Part shown: positions 47,657 to 61,200 of the stretch, piece after piece
Layout of the letters: the number at the start of each line of letters is the position of its first letter
How positions within the stretch are numbered: the stretch's first letter is position 1
Source: Carposina sasakii
Lineage: Eukaryota; Arthropoda; Insecta; Lepidoptera; Carposinidae
Direction of reading: 5' to 3'
DNA: 64,000 nucleotides
Assembly (NCBI GenBank): GCA_014607495.2
Contig: CP053153.1
Coordinates: 3,286,001-3,350,000 of the forward strand
Notes under the pieces: model-generated
The model's input: the letters and a program-made list of their open reading frames with translations, nothing else
Told to the model about the DNA's origin: nothing
Database searches by the model: none
Position numbers and translations under genes: made by a program

Positions 47657-47930
47657 TACAGGGTGTAACAGAAAGGGTATGTTAAGCGAAAAGCTATGTA
47701 AATAGCCCACTGTAGAGAACCCATCCACAAAATTTGAGACCCGAAATCACATGTTTATTTTTCCCGATAGTATGGAGAATTTTTTAATATCTCAGGAATT
47801 TTCATAAAATCTTGAAAAATAAAAATGTGATTACGAGTCTCAACTTTTGGAAATAGGTTCTCTGTAGTGGGCTATTTACATAGCTTTTCGCTTAACATAC
47901 CCTTTTTGTTACACTCTGTATAAAAATAAA
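47657..47930 (+). repeat. Family B foldback MITE, near-perfect palindrome (B6)
   Basis: TACAGGGTGTAACAGAAAGG to TTTGTTACACTCTGTA. The arms pair almost completely through AAGCGAAAAGCTATGTAAAT, AGAGAACC and AATCACATG, leaving only GATAGTATGGAGAATTTTTT at the apex. A transcript of it would fold into a hairpin of about 125 bp. Confidence 0.8.
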
Positions 47931-48974
47931 CCATTTGCACCAAGATTTAATACGCTAAAAAAGTTATATATCACCTACTCCGACCCCCAAAATACACTTG
48001 ACAAGATTAGAAAAAGTATTTATATAAGTTGGCGAAAACATAAAGTTCACCAAAGATGTTGTTAAAGAGTTTTTCCAAATTTATTCACCCTTCGATTCTG
48101 GGAGTTTCTTGTTGGAATTTTCTGGAATGTTTTGGAATTTCGCCCGATTAAACCGACGGAGTGCAGAAAGTTAAGGGTTGGATTTGCATAAAGATCTACC
48201 CCCAAATATGTCTGTATCGTCTACTTAAGATATTCCAGGGTTTTACGAGATGCTTACTGAAGAGAAGTGAAGATGCTATTAAGAAAAGTGTTTTTCTCAA
48301 TAGCATCTGCAGCCTAAATTGATTAATCACTTTGACTAATTATTTTCGTATATGTTGGGTAAATAACATACTAAGCTAGGAGCTGATGTATATTTTTCAA
48401 CCAAAAATACGATAGTAATTACCTATATATAGGTATAATCTTGGCATATATTTTATGATAACCACTAGCGTCCTTTAACTTTGCAAATGAAGTCTTCCCG
48501 TTCCCGTGTAAATTCTGGGAAATCCTTAGTGCCTCCCTACATTTTCCATGTAAATACATGCCTGATTTTGGCTTTCTATGCCCGATAATTTCGGCTCTGC
48601 GTTGTCTGCCAGTCGCTTAGCAACTGAAGAGTATATTAATTAGATACGGTACCTATTCGATTACTGTATAGCAGAGGTTTGCAAACTTATTTCGTCTAAC
48701 GCCCACTTTGAAAATCAGTAGCGCCCCCCATTTTTATTTCACCATAAAAATGTCAATAGCAACTAATAAGTTGCGCTATTTTTTTCTGGGGCCTTAATTG
48801 CCCCTCTCTAGGCCTCCAATGCCCACGAGGAGGCGTTATCGCCCACTTTGGGAAAGACAATTGGTTTGGCCTTTGTTCACTAACTCAACATTCCTCCAAA
48901 AGTATTAAAGTACTCAACAGATCCATAAAATATAAAAACAAAAAACATAACACTCACAGTCGGATAAAATCCCA
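47931..48974. other. Intergenic, nothing recognised
   Basis: 48670-48880 has repeated GCGCCCCC- and GCCCAC-type phrases (AACGCCCACTTTGAAAATC, TCGCCCACTTTGGGAAAG), an imperfect direct repeat. The rest is AT-rich. Confidence 0.4.
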
Positions 48975-49229
48975 TCATCATCAGCCTATTGCAGTCCACT
49001 GCTGGACATAGGCCTCCCCCAGAGCACGCCACAAGACTGCCATGGGGGGTTATTTGCCCATAGTCACCACGCTGGGCAGGCGGGTTAGTGACCGCAGTTT
49101 GTATTTTAGACTATTTTGTCAACACGGGAGGCGCTGCTGCCCACCTCCCGGAAACCCTTAATCGCCTCGTACGATACCCGCGTGGTGCCGGCAGAGTAGA
49201 ATTCGTACCACCCCATGTCTGCCCGTGGG
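48975..49229 (-). mobile_element. Family C element, full length with 9-bp duplication (C5)
   Basis: AAAATCCCA stands on both sides (48966-48974 and 49230-49238). Read on the minus strand it starts CCCACGGGCAGACATGGGGT, passes GTATCGTACGAGGCGATTAA and a GGTCACTAACCCGCCTGC block, and ends GGAGGCCTATGTCCAGCAGT, GCAATAGGCTGATGATGATG. The last 40 bases can be read as the final codons of an RTE ORF2 (EAYVQQWTAIG, stop) plus the short-unit tail. So it looks like a deletion derivative or SINE moved by RTE machinery. Confidence 0.75.
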
Positions 49230-49719
49230 AAAATCCCAACAATCAATGGTAGTTATACGAGGGTATAATATACTCTTCAAAATGACCAAAAAACTACATC
49301 GCATAAACTATATGGAAGCCAACCTACACTGAAGACGTGAAAATTGAAAATTTATCAAAGTTGAACCCTTTAGTTCTCTTTAGTTCCCAGGCGTGCGAAA
49401 GGGACGAGGCTCTTTAATAAAACATGTGTTACAAGTTGTTCAAACTTGCACGCGATAACTTTGCACATCATTCATGTATGAAGTGTGATCTCCATCAAAT
49501 AGATGAAGCAAGCTTTTTAAGCTACCGGCTTATATTTTGAATTTAGAGTCGGAATAGTCGCCCGCACTTCTTATAACCATATGTTTTTCTAGCATATAGG
49601 TTATATAACTGGCGAGTTTCATCAAAATCTAACAAACTTTCATTTTCACAGACGGCTGTTCAGTTCAGCTGATGCAGCTGATGTGTTCTAGTGAAGCTAA
49701 GTATCGGCATACATACATA

Positions 49720-49870
49720 TATACATAGCTGTTTTCTGCAATGGGAGGTCAGAACTGCAGGATCAATAAAGAGATCCCACAGCACGTTAAGCATACGCCT
49801 CTGAGTTCCATAGTCGACTCTAACGACATACATATACTGATATTGATATGTGCTAGTGAAGCGTGTAGGC
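49720..49870 (+). repeat. Family H dispersed repeat, partial (H2)
   Basis: AACTGCAGGATCAATAAAGA, GATCCCAC, GAGTTCCATAGTCGACTC and TACGACA-type ends, in the same order as H3 but with the middle missing. Confidence 0.5.
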
Positions 49871-50599
49871 ACAAGATGAAAAAATGTTACATTTTGATTC
49901 TATGAAAATCATAGCTTCTACTGGAAAGCCAGCCCCAAACCTATCGCATCTCCTTCCTCACGCGCCGTCGATCTGATGAGTATATATAAATCAGGTCTCG
50001 GAAACAAAGAACATACGGAACTCGCGGTGTACGAGCCACGTTAAGTGCACCATTTGTTGTATGCCCACCTTGATGCTCTGAGGAAGTGATAGGGAAATAA
50101 TGGGGGTAGTAATGAGAATATTATTTAGGATAATGGATGTGTACAGGGTGTATATGCGAGCCAAATTCATATTGACAATCCGAACATATAAATGACATAT
50201 TTAATTTGTTCCCCCAGCTATGTATTACGTTTTTTGTGATTATTAATTGATTTTGCTAATAGAGCGGTTACATTGCAAATTTTTGAACATTTAATATAAA
50301 GTTTTTGTGTGTAAAAAGTAATTTAAAAAATCTGAGATTGATTTTAATGGTTTTGCTTTTAGAATGTCGATAATTTACAATTAGATAAAACTTGTTTATG
50401 GGTTGATTGGTTAGTACGTGGTCCAAGATAACAGGGCAGGCGTTTTGGATCTTAACACATATTAACGTCATAGGCAGTTGTCACTTTGTGCTTCAAAACG
50501 CCAATGATTATAACATTAGGTAAAGCTTGTATGGGCACAATAAACTCATCTCGGCATGCCAAGCCCATATTTAGCTCGCAAAATAAAATTTAGTTTTTA

Positions 50600-50757
50600 T
50601 ACAGGATGTAACAGAAGGGGTATGCTAAGAATAAATAATACCTACTCAGGAATGTTCATACTGGTTGAAAACTATACATGTGATATCGAGTCTCAAATAT
50701 TATCATAGTTAAGGAACTATTTTCATAGCTTAGCAAGTGTTTCTATTAAAATCTGTA
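50600..50757 (+). repeat. Family B MITE, internally deleted and eroded (B7)
   Basis: TACAGGATGTAACAGAAGGG at the left, GATATCGAGTCTCAAATATT inside, AAATCTGTA at the right. About 100 bp of arms are lost. Confidence 0.55.
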
Positions 50758-51189
50758 TAGTATATAAAGTTTTAATATAAGTTTATATCAAAGTGACACA
50801 GATACTTAACTAACTATAATCTTTGTCTACGACTCGATTGCGACATCGCGCGGGACGAGACGCAGGGGAGGAAGGCCAACCTACGGCGCGCCAGCAGACG
50901 GTCAAATACAACACTCGCCATCGCACGCGCATCTTAAAATTAATTGAAATGTCCGGGACATTGTCAACTGAAACGGCTGAAATATACCAGCATTCCTATG
51001 TATACAGTCCACATTTAATTACATACCCATTAGGACCCTTCACAATCATTAATGTGTCGTATTCACAGAACACTATATACTGGCAGTAGTACTACTACGG
51101 TTGTCGTAGCATTGCTACGTAATCGTAGTAGCAGAGCCATGTTTTCTTCCATTACCGTCTCCTATGTGCAAGTACCATGCCCATGTGTT

Positions 51190-51362
51190 CCTGAAAGCCG
51201 GGGCAGTAGCGAGAGTTGCAGGATCATAAAAGAGATCCCACATCTGTAGCATAGCGGGGACAGGTTTAAATTACCAGTGGCAAGTTGCTAGCTTATCGCC
51301 TGAGAGAATGCCCGAGTTCATTAGTCGACTCTTACGACATGCACGGAAGGAGATTCAGCGAA
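51190..51362 (+). repeat. Family H dispersed repeat (H3)
   Basis: Best copy: GTTGCAGGATCATAAAAGAG, AAATTACCAGTGGCAAGTTG, CTTATCGCCTGAGAGAATGC and TAGTCGACTCTTACGACATG. Matches H1 across its length in inverse orientation. A stub (TAGTCGACTCTTACGGAAGG) lies at 52133. Confidence 0.6.
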
Positions 51363-51533
51363 TTTATTCATATTTAAATTTGCTAAAATAATGTATTTGC
51401 GTATGTACACATTACACTAAAATAATGCATTTACAGCATATAGTGATTCAATTTCAATACACAATCTATCTAGTTTTGTGTAATTGGTAACTACAGATAA
51501 TATAATTTGAAAACATAAATAAAGTCTTTGCTA

Positions 51534-51797
51534 TACAGGGTGTAATAGAAAGTGTATGTTAAGCGAAAAGCTATGTAAATAGCCCACTATAGAGAACCTA
51601 TTTCCAAAATTTCAGACTCAAATTCACATTTATATTTTTCCAGATAGTATGAAGAATTCCGAAACAACTCAGGAATGTCCATACAATCATGAAAAATAAA
51701 AATATGATTTCGAGTCTCAAATTTTGGAAATAGGATCTCTATAGTGGGCTATTTACATAGCTTTTCGCTTAACATACCCTTTCTGTTACATCCTGTA
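51534..51797 (+). repeat. Family B foldback MITE (B8)
   Basis: TACAGGGTGTAATAGAAAGT to CTGTTACATCCTGTA with well-matched arms and the GATAGTATGAAGAATTCCGA apex. Confidence 0.8.
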
Positions 51798-53773
51798 TAG
51801 TATCTACCTTTACATCAGACAAGTTTTAAGAAGCTTTTTAGTTACAAAGATTGCGCACCTGGTGCTTTTGGAAGCAAAAGAAAATAAATGTTGACAATAA
51901 ATTTCAATAGGACCCATGTCTGAAACTAATTGAATTATATCAGTGAGCAACAAACGTAAGTTTCGAACGAAGTATGTCAACCATTCGTAGATAAATGTAG
52001 AACTTACAAGAACTCTGCTAGAGTGTGTTTCACCGATAGTTACTATGTGTATGACCACATTTTTGTGACACTGCATACAAAAAATGCGCTTCGGTGCGCT
52101 CCGGCTCCGTCCGGCTGGTGTGAATCGTACATAGTCGACTCTTACGGAAGGAGATGCAGTTGATGTTTTCTTACCTATCCCATATTTAATACAAAACCGC
52201 TAAACCACGATGTCAAATAAGACGAAAAAATCTTCCAACTGTTTAGCCGGGCAACTATCCTGCGTTTAGGAGTAGTGAGTGCTTCTCAGAAGGGCCTGCC
52301 TAATTGGAGGGCTCTCCACTCGTGAGCCCTCCACCTGCCTGTCTTGGAGTGCTGCGGCGAACTGACAGGGAGGTTTGCAAAACGGGAACATTTAAAGTTT
52401 AAGAGAAAAAATACTAATAAGCAATTCCGCGCTAACTACATAAACTAGTATTGTAAAATCTAAAACTAAAGCGTTCACTTATTATACCTTAGAATTTCCG
52501 TTCTCGTAGGCATTTCTTGAAATCCTTTCAACGAATGCCTACATGCAGTTAAGTCTGTTCGTTGATCTGTCAGTCATTCAAGATAAAGGATTTTATATGT
52601 ATAGATGATATAAGATAAAAAGTAGCCCCTTTTGTAGAGTTGTCCTTAATAAGTGAACTATTCAGTAGAGTAAAAAGTTTTATTTCAATATCATTGTCAG
52701 AATGTTTTAAAACTATTGTAACTGAAAGAAAGAACGAACACCTTACGTAACATAACGCAGGTACATCCTTTTCTGTAAACCTTCGTTAAATTTTTAATAA
52801 GAACTTCGCGTTAGGACCTTTTTGGAACAAGTATGTTACACCTTCATCTTTATTGAGGGTTTCTTTAATAAAACCGAAAGGCGCCCGAGGTAGTGTTCAA
52901 ATGTGGCTGAAGTTACATGCTGAAGCGGTTTTGGCTTTACAGATTAAGATTTAGACATGGAAAATGTAGGTAGTAGGTAAGTTCATTCCTATATCCTTAT
53001 TATGGTGATACCAATGTTTTCTAATTATCCTGTGCTGCTGCGCGGCTTCCTAAGATTCCTTAACTGCATTTCAGATATCGAGCCCCATGGGCTAAATATA
53101 ACTTTGTTTCCATAAACTAAGGAAAATTAGAGCTCTCCTTTCTAACTTTTTAATTATAAAAAAGCAATTAATAAAAAAAATGCTATACTTATTATGAGTA
53201 AAAGCTTTTCAACTTACAAAGATGGAAAGTAAAAAAAAAATAATAACAATAATTAATATGTTCGTAAATTACAACGTTTAGACCACAAGCTACCAGCACT
53301 ACAGGAGCGGGGTGTCAATTATTAAACAATGCGCTGTCTGCGAGCTGTGTTAATACTTGAATACCTAGTGTTCGAGAATGTGGGTCAGGGCGCGCACAGT
53401 GGCGAGAAAGTACGGAATTATTTAACGTACAGCCTGTGGAGAGCATTTTGATTTGTATGGGTTTGTTTGGATTCAGCATGCGTTTCAGATCTATACAGGA
53501 ACATATAACAGAACTATTATTTTCCTTAACAAATGAGAACTTAGCGCCTGGCCAGCTCATTCAAGATGCTTATTTAAAATTAACTATAGATTACTTATGT
53601 AAGTAACATGTAGACCTATCTCGTAGAGTATCTCCCTGTCTATAATGAATTTGATAATAATAGTATTATTGTAATTTGATAGGTAGAGTAGGAACAAAAT
53701 GAAGTTACTTTACTGACTTACGTCGAGCAAGGAAATGGACAAAATTAAAATAAGGCAACCATGTTTAAAATAT
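51798..53773. other. Intergenic downstream of unc-5
   Basis: A hairpin with a 9-bp stem (GGAGGGCTC / GAGCCCTCC) lies at 52306-52332, and an eroded repeat at 52495-52620. No gene is recognised. The segment next to unc-5 (53150-53773) is AT-rich and could hold a longer 3' UTR. Confidence 0.4.
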
Positions 53774-53850
53774 TTTATTTTATATTCAAAACTTTTTTAA
53801 ATCACTACTTCTCTTAATCTAAAGACAATACTGTTTCATCGGAATTTATT
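53774..53850 (-). terminator. Candidate unc-5 polyadenylation signals
   Basis: On the minus strand AATAAA occurs at 53845-53850 and again at 53774-53779, about 190 and 260 bases after the unc-5 stop codon. Either could end the transcript. AATAAA is frequent by chance in DNA this AT-rich, so the choice is uncertain. Confidence 0.35.
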
Positions 53851-54040
53851 TACAACTGAACATTATATTAAAATATTAAGCACTAATATTTTTCGTAAAT
53901 ATTTTTCAAATATACTAAGTGTTCAAAAATCTATTCAACTAGTGTACAAAGTTTTCAAAAAACGTTAACGACTCATAGAAAGATAAATTCCATTAACTTA
54001 TATGAGACGGGTGAGAAGACAAACTAAATCTAATAAAGTG

Positions 54041-55206
54041 TTAGTTCGGAAAACACCTTCGCTCCACAACTGTTGCACAATCGATTCTAGACATGTCCCG
54101 AAATATCCTCGACAAATTCAATAACATGTTCGCATCGTTGTTCCGACAGAGCCAGAGGTTCAGGATGTTCTCCGTCGGGGAGCAGGTGTTCGCAAAATAA
54201 TAGTAATACGACGACAGTCTCAACTTTTCAGCCAATAGTCGCCAGTCGTTGCCTTTAGGAGTTTGCGAGTCCAATAGCTTACCCAAAATCACCCGGTCGG
54301 ACTTTGTCAACACGTTCGTCCGGTAGTTATCCTCTACTTTAAACTCCTTATTGAACCCGGCGTTGTTTCTGTACACGAAGTCGTAGCGACCCTCTTTCTT
54401 CGACAGAGACGAGTAGTTGAACGGATTTTCGATTATAGTCATTCCTATTCCCATATCGATGCTCGATGTGCTGTAGCGTTTGGAATTGCAATTTGAATTT
54501 AAATCATTCGTTTTGAGATTAAAATTGACGGAGTTAGATTGCTTTTGTTTTTGGTAGATAGACATGTTCAGTTCGAGGCAGTTGATGGAATCGATTTGTT
54601 GTAAAACGAACACGCAGCTTTGCGATCTGGTTGCCATGTTCCATAAATTAGCATATGGCACCTCCAGATATTTACCTCCAGATTGGATTTTCCATCCAGC
54701 ACCTATGTTTCGGACATTAAAACATAAGTCCGAGCAATTTTCTTGGAAATACAAAGTCTTTGTTTCGCAGAGCAGTGAATTTCCAGATCTCTTCTCGCTA
54801 TCATAGCATTCATAGAACGCATAAGGAGTATCATTGAAGGCATGAATGTTTAAAGTGTAGTACCCGCCCTCCAATCGCTTGGAAATGAAAAGAGCTATTT
54901 TAAGGAGCTTGGCATCTAGACCGCTAAAGCTTCTTCCAATAAGGACGAAGTCACTGAGGAATTCTGAGACCAGGAAAACTTTGGTCGGGTCAATTTGGGC
55001 GAAGACCGGCGTGCCTGGGGTTTCCTGGCCAAGCGTGAGGACCTTGCGCCACTCATTGGAGTTGACGTCTTCAGGACGCTGCAGGATGGAGAGGAGCCAG
55101 CTATTGTTCTTGAGCGATGCACAATGAGGGAACGAAAGGATGATCCCTTTGCGGAAGTGGAAATTTTTTGGCCCACAGCGTATTACTGGACTTAGTTGGA
55201 CTTCAC
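54041..55206 (-). CDS. unc-5: unc-5 terminal exon: end of ZU5, UPA and death domain
   Basis: 1166 nt, 388 codons and TAA. Begins after TTAACAG in phase 1 with E-V-Q-L-S-P-V-I-R-C-G-P, the conserved ZU5 core, and later F-P-H-C-A. The UPA region follows (F-V-L-I-G-R-S, Y-T-L-N-I-H-A-F-N-D-T, Y-L-E-V-P-Y). A Ser/Asn-rich linker (about residues 695-778) links to a death domain with L-L-D-S-Q-T-P-K-G-N-D-W-R-L-L-A-E-K-L and S-P-T-E-N-I-L-N-L-W. The protein ends ten residues after the domain. A translated start at the ATG at 55216 would lie inside the intron and is not used. Confidence 0.93.
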
Positions 55207-58200
55207 CTGTTAACATAAGAAAGTGATACTATTTAATAGAAATTAATTATATTTTACATACAACTCTAAATTCTGTTTATGTAATTTACTCTTTTTTCAA
55301 GTAAAATCCTGATGGCATCCAAATAATATTATTAAATTGAAGCAACGTATGAACCTAAAACTAGTACAGAATTAGTTCAGATCAAAATATCCGTATATTT
55401 CAAGTTTCCAAATCAAAATTTACAGCCGGATTCCGGCTAATCGAGTTTTCTCAGCTTGACATTTCGTATCTAGGTCACAGTCGTTCCAGACAGAACCTAA
55501 TTCGGAAACCTATAAACGGAATGCCAATCCCGTATGCACTTGTCACCCAGAAACCTAGTATTGGGTCACGTAAACAAATCAGGGATCTGGAGCATGAGTA
55601 ATTAGCTTCCTTAATCCAATTTACTGGATTGCTGGAAGAAATCATATACATTGACAGTAAGAACACTATAATTAAAATGACTACAACTTCTTACTTAACC
55701 AATTATTAATGACACAATCCCGCAAATAACGATTAAATTGTCATACAGTTTTAAACTAATTGGTTTAGAACAGCTCAGGGAGCTAAAACAAAGTAACATC
55801 GTTGCTTGAACGAATCGAAAAAAGTAGCATCATTATATCTGCTTCAATATCATAGTTGAGAATTTATTATCTGCGGAATCGACCCTACAGGACCTTCATG
55901 TTTCACTAAAAGAACTACCAGCTGCGATCTCAAGATATGGTTCAGATAAACTTTTCAACTCACCTTCCTGCAATACCGGTCTGCTCCACTCATCATCAGT
56001 GACTTCCACCGAGAACACCTCCTCTCCTTTCTCCACCACCGCATCAGGAACAAACAGGCACACTCCGCATTTATCCAGGTTCAGCCATTCTCCTTCATTC
56101 CTCACAATTTTGGTGATATTAGTGTTGGTACATTTCGTGCTGTTGGATTTTGAGCTCATTGACATGTTGTTTTTTAGAGACGGCGACATTTCTACACTTT
56201 CGTTGCCATACGACGAGCCGGCTGTAATGAATTTTGCTTGTTTAAATATAGTTTAAAATATTTACTTACGAGTTACAAGTCTATTAAAAAGACATACATA
56301 GAGGTTAGAACGCGGTAAAATTACCTACTAACACTTTAAGGTTATGGTCTAACATCGGTAAGTCTATGTATCTATACTTATGTGTGGTATGGCATAAAAA
56401 ATAAAACAGCAATCTAAGGCCAAAAAACAAACGTGAATATGTCCATACAATACTAATACTCAGATTAGGCCAGCACTGATCACATGATGCATCAAAGTTG
56501 GGGTAAAAATCCACATAACTACAGGGTGTATTTCGTTGCCACCCTTAACGAAGAGTACGTACTCTATACATCAAATAAAGTAAGTTCATGCCAAAAAAAT
56601 GCTGGGGACCATGTTAATTTGTTTTGAAAAAAAAATTTAATTACTTGATCGGGCGAAATTTATAGTGTCCAGTGTTTATGCTAGTTTATTCATAGACAGA
56701 TATTAATTATTTCTCGTGAAAAAATCTTGCTACGCGCGTCTATATGCATCTATGCAGAAAAACGCAGTCTATTTACTCAACTTTGGACCCTAATATCTTG
56801 GGAACCAGACACTTCCCAGGTATGCTTCCATGAAGAAAAATGATCGTGATGATGAGGAGATTCCGTAGTTTTCGGGAACGTTGACGACCAAAAAATATCC
56901 TGTGTAAAACCTATAAACAAAATATGAGACTCGAAATCACATGTTTATTTTTCCCGATAGTATGGAGAATTTTTAAATATCTCAGGAATTTTCATACAAT
57001 CTTGAAAAATAAACATGTGATTTCGAGTCTCATATTTTGTTTATGGGTTTTCTACAGTGGGCTATTTACGTAGCTTTTCGCTTAACATACCCTTTTTGTT
57101 ACACCCTGTATACCCTCAAAATTGGTCAGAAGTGGCACCATGTGGTCCTATCGGCCCTTGGTGCTCGTAAGGGATAAAGGCGTGATTATATGTATGTATA
57201 AAATAAACAGTAGATGTAACATTTTTCTAGGGAACGTGAAGCAGTGAAGCAGTGAATCACCCACTACGTAAAATTTATCTAATTAAGTTACATCACCGAC
57301 AGCGCAACATTCTGCACATCATGCAACATTTACACTACCATGCAACATTTTGCCTACCATGCAACTTTATGCCTAAATGCAACATTTTCCCTATCATGCA
57401 ATAATATACAATTATGCCTACTAATACTACTATATGCAATCAGCCAATCAAGCAACATTAAGGGAGTGAACCAATGCGTGCCTACAGACAGGACGGACTC
57501 ACAGCTCAGAAAGCAGCTGGAGCCAGATCGCTCTGACCCTACAGTGTCCTGGCAAGCATATGCCCTTTCGCTGCTCAATTCGGTTCTTACCTCGTGGTCT
57601 ATTGGTGTTATGTAGCTGAAAAAGTTAACTTTATGTAGATTAGATTAGGTTCATCAAGCACAAAATGACCAAAACCTTATTAAGTATATATGTATATTAC
57701 ATCTTCTTCTTCTTCCTCAGCCTATTGCAGTCCACTGCTGGATGTAGGCCTCCCTCAGGGCACGCCACAAGGCTACTGCCACGGGGGTTTACATCTATTT
57801 TATTTATTTTATATACAAAAATACAATCTAAGGCAGGTTATTTTAAAATATACTAAACTTTCGCGTGATTACAAAAATCTCAGCCAAACATTATTTGATA
57901 TGTGAATATAAAGACCAAAGATTGTTATTTTGGACACAACTAAACTAAATAAGTTCGATTTGATTTATTTATCTAATTGACAAGTTCTATTTTATACACT
58001 GACCTGTTTGCAAGCTGTGGAACTTCATATAAATGTTCATTTCTAGCTGTAGACGTACTCATATGTCTATGTGTCCGCCTCGAGTCAAGTGTATGAAATT
58101 CTTCATGTATAGTCAGGTCGGGCTGATTGGTTAATGTCCTTTTTATCACACTACCAAAATAGTTTGAGCCTATAACAAAATAAATGAATTATGAACTCGT

Positions 58201-61200
58201 GGAGTAGAAGCCTGAGTGTTGGGAAGACGTATTACAGCCAGTACAGTTTTTCAATCTGACGTGCTGTTATATAATACAGCGGATTCTACAATGCGCCTTC
58301 GAAATAAAGATTACATAGACATAAAGATAGACGTATCCCACGCTAGCAGCTAGCTCGTATCTGGTTTTTGATGGTGACTATAGTTGCCGGTTTTCGCCAT
58401 CACGAGTCAATTTGAGGGTCAGCAAAACCTAGCCTAACATAACCCTCCACGAATGAGGCATGATTTAATACAATGTACATTCTTATGTTAATATTGACAC
58501 TCAAATAAACTGATTACGCATCAATACATACCTGGCGGAGGCTTTGCATATGGAGACGATTCCGATATCTTGATTTTTAAATACTTTATACCCAGTATAA
58601 CAATAACGATAAATACCAAAAACGTAATTGACAATGCGACAAATAGGGGCCAATATGATGATTCTGAAAAAAAAAACGATATTATAAAAATAAACAGTTT
58701 GAAATACAATTTTTTCACATGTCACCAACATCGCGTCTATTCGGTCTTAAATTAACGCCATGTAATAAGGTTCAAACACAATTGATTAAATTCGAGATAA
58801 AAGTAACTTCGGTCTTTCAAAATGTATGCAAAATGTATCTTCCTCACTCAAATGCCACACCATTTAAGATAGGACTCTATAGCTAACCGTACAATTTCTT
58901 TTAAATACTTACTGTCCGAAATGAGCTCTGACTTGGAGGTCCTAACACACAAAGAGCACGGCGCCACCTGGTGGTCAATCCCGTGGCAACTCCTCGTGAG
59001 ACAACGTCGTCGCCTCTTGTGGAGGCAGTCGGGGTCGCACGCTGACCAGTCTGACCAAATTGACCAACGACCTAAAAGTATATGAATGGTATACCACATC
59101 TCTATCTTAGTAAATTACTCAAATAATCTATTTCATGTAAGCTAAAGCAATTATTTTTTGTAAGATACAATGTATTAATTTCACGGTTTTGACGTAGGCA
59201 TATTATATGTAATATAACCGATTAGGTAAAAATAGTTTTTTTTTTATAATTATATTTTACAAAAACCACAATACGTTAGGATGTGACGCATATCGCATTC
59301 GTTAAATTAATCTTTGTAATTGCGACGATGACGTCAGTTTACAGAAGGCGTCAAGAAGCACTACAGCAAAGTGATCTAAAAAAATTGACCTGCTACTATA
59401 TCTGATGACTCGTCAGCTAACTCATCCAGATTGTCAACATATAAATCTGGAACAATAATTTAAATATTCATGATGGGAGAAATACGTTAAGTCATGTTCT
59501 ACTCGTAACACAATGTGTCGAATACATGTTCCTTTATTTCCTTCCGCTCGTTAACATAACCTAACCATAATATATAATGAAATTGTTATAATAACAACAT
59601 GGCCGCTCTATAAATATACCAAAGATATAAAGTATGACAAACTCAATAAAGCCAACAGTATTTTTACCCGATTCACAATCTAAGCAGTCTTGAGTTTTCT
59701 GCACACTGGGCCCGATACAGGGTTGCCCTCCGTTGAGAGGGCGCGGCGCAGTGCAGGTCCTCTCGCGCCTCTTCCCGACCCTCTCCCTGGTTTCCCCGCA
59801 GTAGCACTCCTCCCATTGCGACCAAGTTGTCCATCCTCCATTTACTGAAAAGTTTAGATAATCAAATCCGATGTCTTTTGGTTGATATACGAAATTTCAC
59901 ATAGATATTTCAAAGTTTTCATAATGCCTCTATTATTACTATTAAAATGTTATTGCCTACAAATTAATAATAATTAAGTTTTCGTTACTTTAAGTACTCC
60001 TACATTTATTATCATAATCATAGTGGACGCCCGCGACTTCGTTCCGCGACTCCGGACTGCAGAAAAAACAAAATGGCGCAATTATCCGGGATAAAAATAT
60101 TTTCACGGAATAAAAAGTAGCCTATGTGTTAATTCAGGATGTCCGCTAACTCCATACTAAATTTTAATAAAATCGTGAAAGAGTAACAAACATCCATCCA
60201 TACTTACAAAGTTTCGCGTTTATAATATAAGTAGGATTTAAATCTGCGGATTTATTTCGATCGCTAGCAATTAAATTCATCAGAAATTAAAGTCCATATC
60301 TATGGCGCAAAGAATCAAAGCGTCAAATTATCAATCAAATAGCATATTAATTTAGAGTAACATTAACATAAATGTTATTGAGAACATAAAATATAGAGCT
60401 TCATAATTCAATAAAATATTAAGTATACATTGACGCGACAGACACATAAAACGTCCAGACGATGACATAATTCAGGAAACAGATGAACATGGCTCTTGAA
60501 TTCTTGCCAGCACTGAGAGTTTTGATCAAGGATTTAAAAATGATACACTATTTAATCAATATCATACGTGTATATATTACTATCTTCTATTCTGCTCTGG
60601 GAGTGAAAAAATAATAATAATACGACAGCTGCATCTCTCTTCCCAAGTATACTGTACAAGTCAGTAGAGGGACAAGAGGGTCTTGGTGTTTTCTAGGAGA
60701 TGGGCTGACCACCTGTCACTACTAACCGAACTTGTACATCTCAACTATACCCTCAAAATTGGTCAGAAGTGTCACCATGAGGTTCTATCGGCCCTTGGTG
60801 AGTAAAGCTATTATATGTAAATGTTACATAAAAGAGTCTGTTTAAGTGTAAAAGGTTTTCCAAAGAGATGACATCACCGGTGACGCACTCACCAAATACA
60901 GTCAGAAGTGCGGGCTCCGATAACCTCTTTCCAGCTAAGTTCTCCGCGACGCAGGTGTAGTTTGCCATGTCCTAGGAAGAAAATATATCAGGCAACATAC
61001 ATATTTTGTTCATATTCATGATGGAGATACCATCATTACAAAGTATAAAACAACGTTGCTTCCCACTGTCTGTCTGTCCCTATGTATGCTTAGATCTTTT
61101 AGGCTACGCAACGGATGTTGCTGCGGTTTTTCTAAAATATATAGAGTGATTCAAAAGGAAGGTTTATGTATACTTGTAGTATCAGCATTGCGAAGCCGGA

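Larger units (their letters stand above)
49230..51533. other. Intergenic with H and B copies
   Basis: Besides the repeats listed separately, a GC-rich patch at 50822-50940 (GCGACATCGCGCGGGACGAG, CGCCATCGCACGCGCATC) is open on both strands without a recognised product. Otherwise AT-rich. Confidence 0.35.
56222..58531 (-). other. unc-5 intron between membrane and ZU5 exons
   Basis: 2.3 kb, the longest intron in view. It holds A11, B9 and D5 end to end, a degenerate tandem repeat and a C fragment (C6). A frame at 57354-57578 on the minus strand has no domain signature. Confidence 0.8.
59845..60892 (-). other. unc-5 intron with F and D copies
   Basis: 1048 bp between the Ig2 end and the first TSP1 exon. 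It contains F3 and D6, the rest AT-rich. Confidence 0.75.

Noticed and set aside
54564..55195. Plus-strand frames opposite the unc-5 terminal exon
   Set aside because: They are antisense shadows of the coding exon. The minus strand carries the conserved ZU5, UPA and death domains.
57340..57615. Frames on both strands in the unc-5 intron
   Set aside because: They run through the ATGCAACATTT tandem repeats and show no UNC5-like or other domain.
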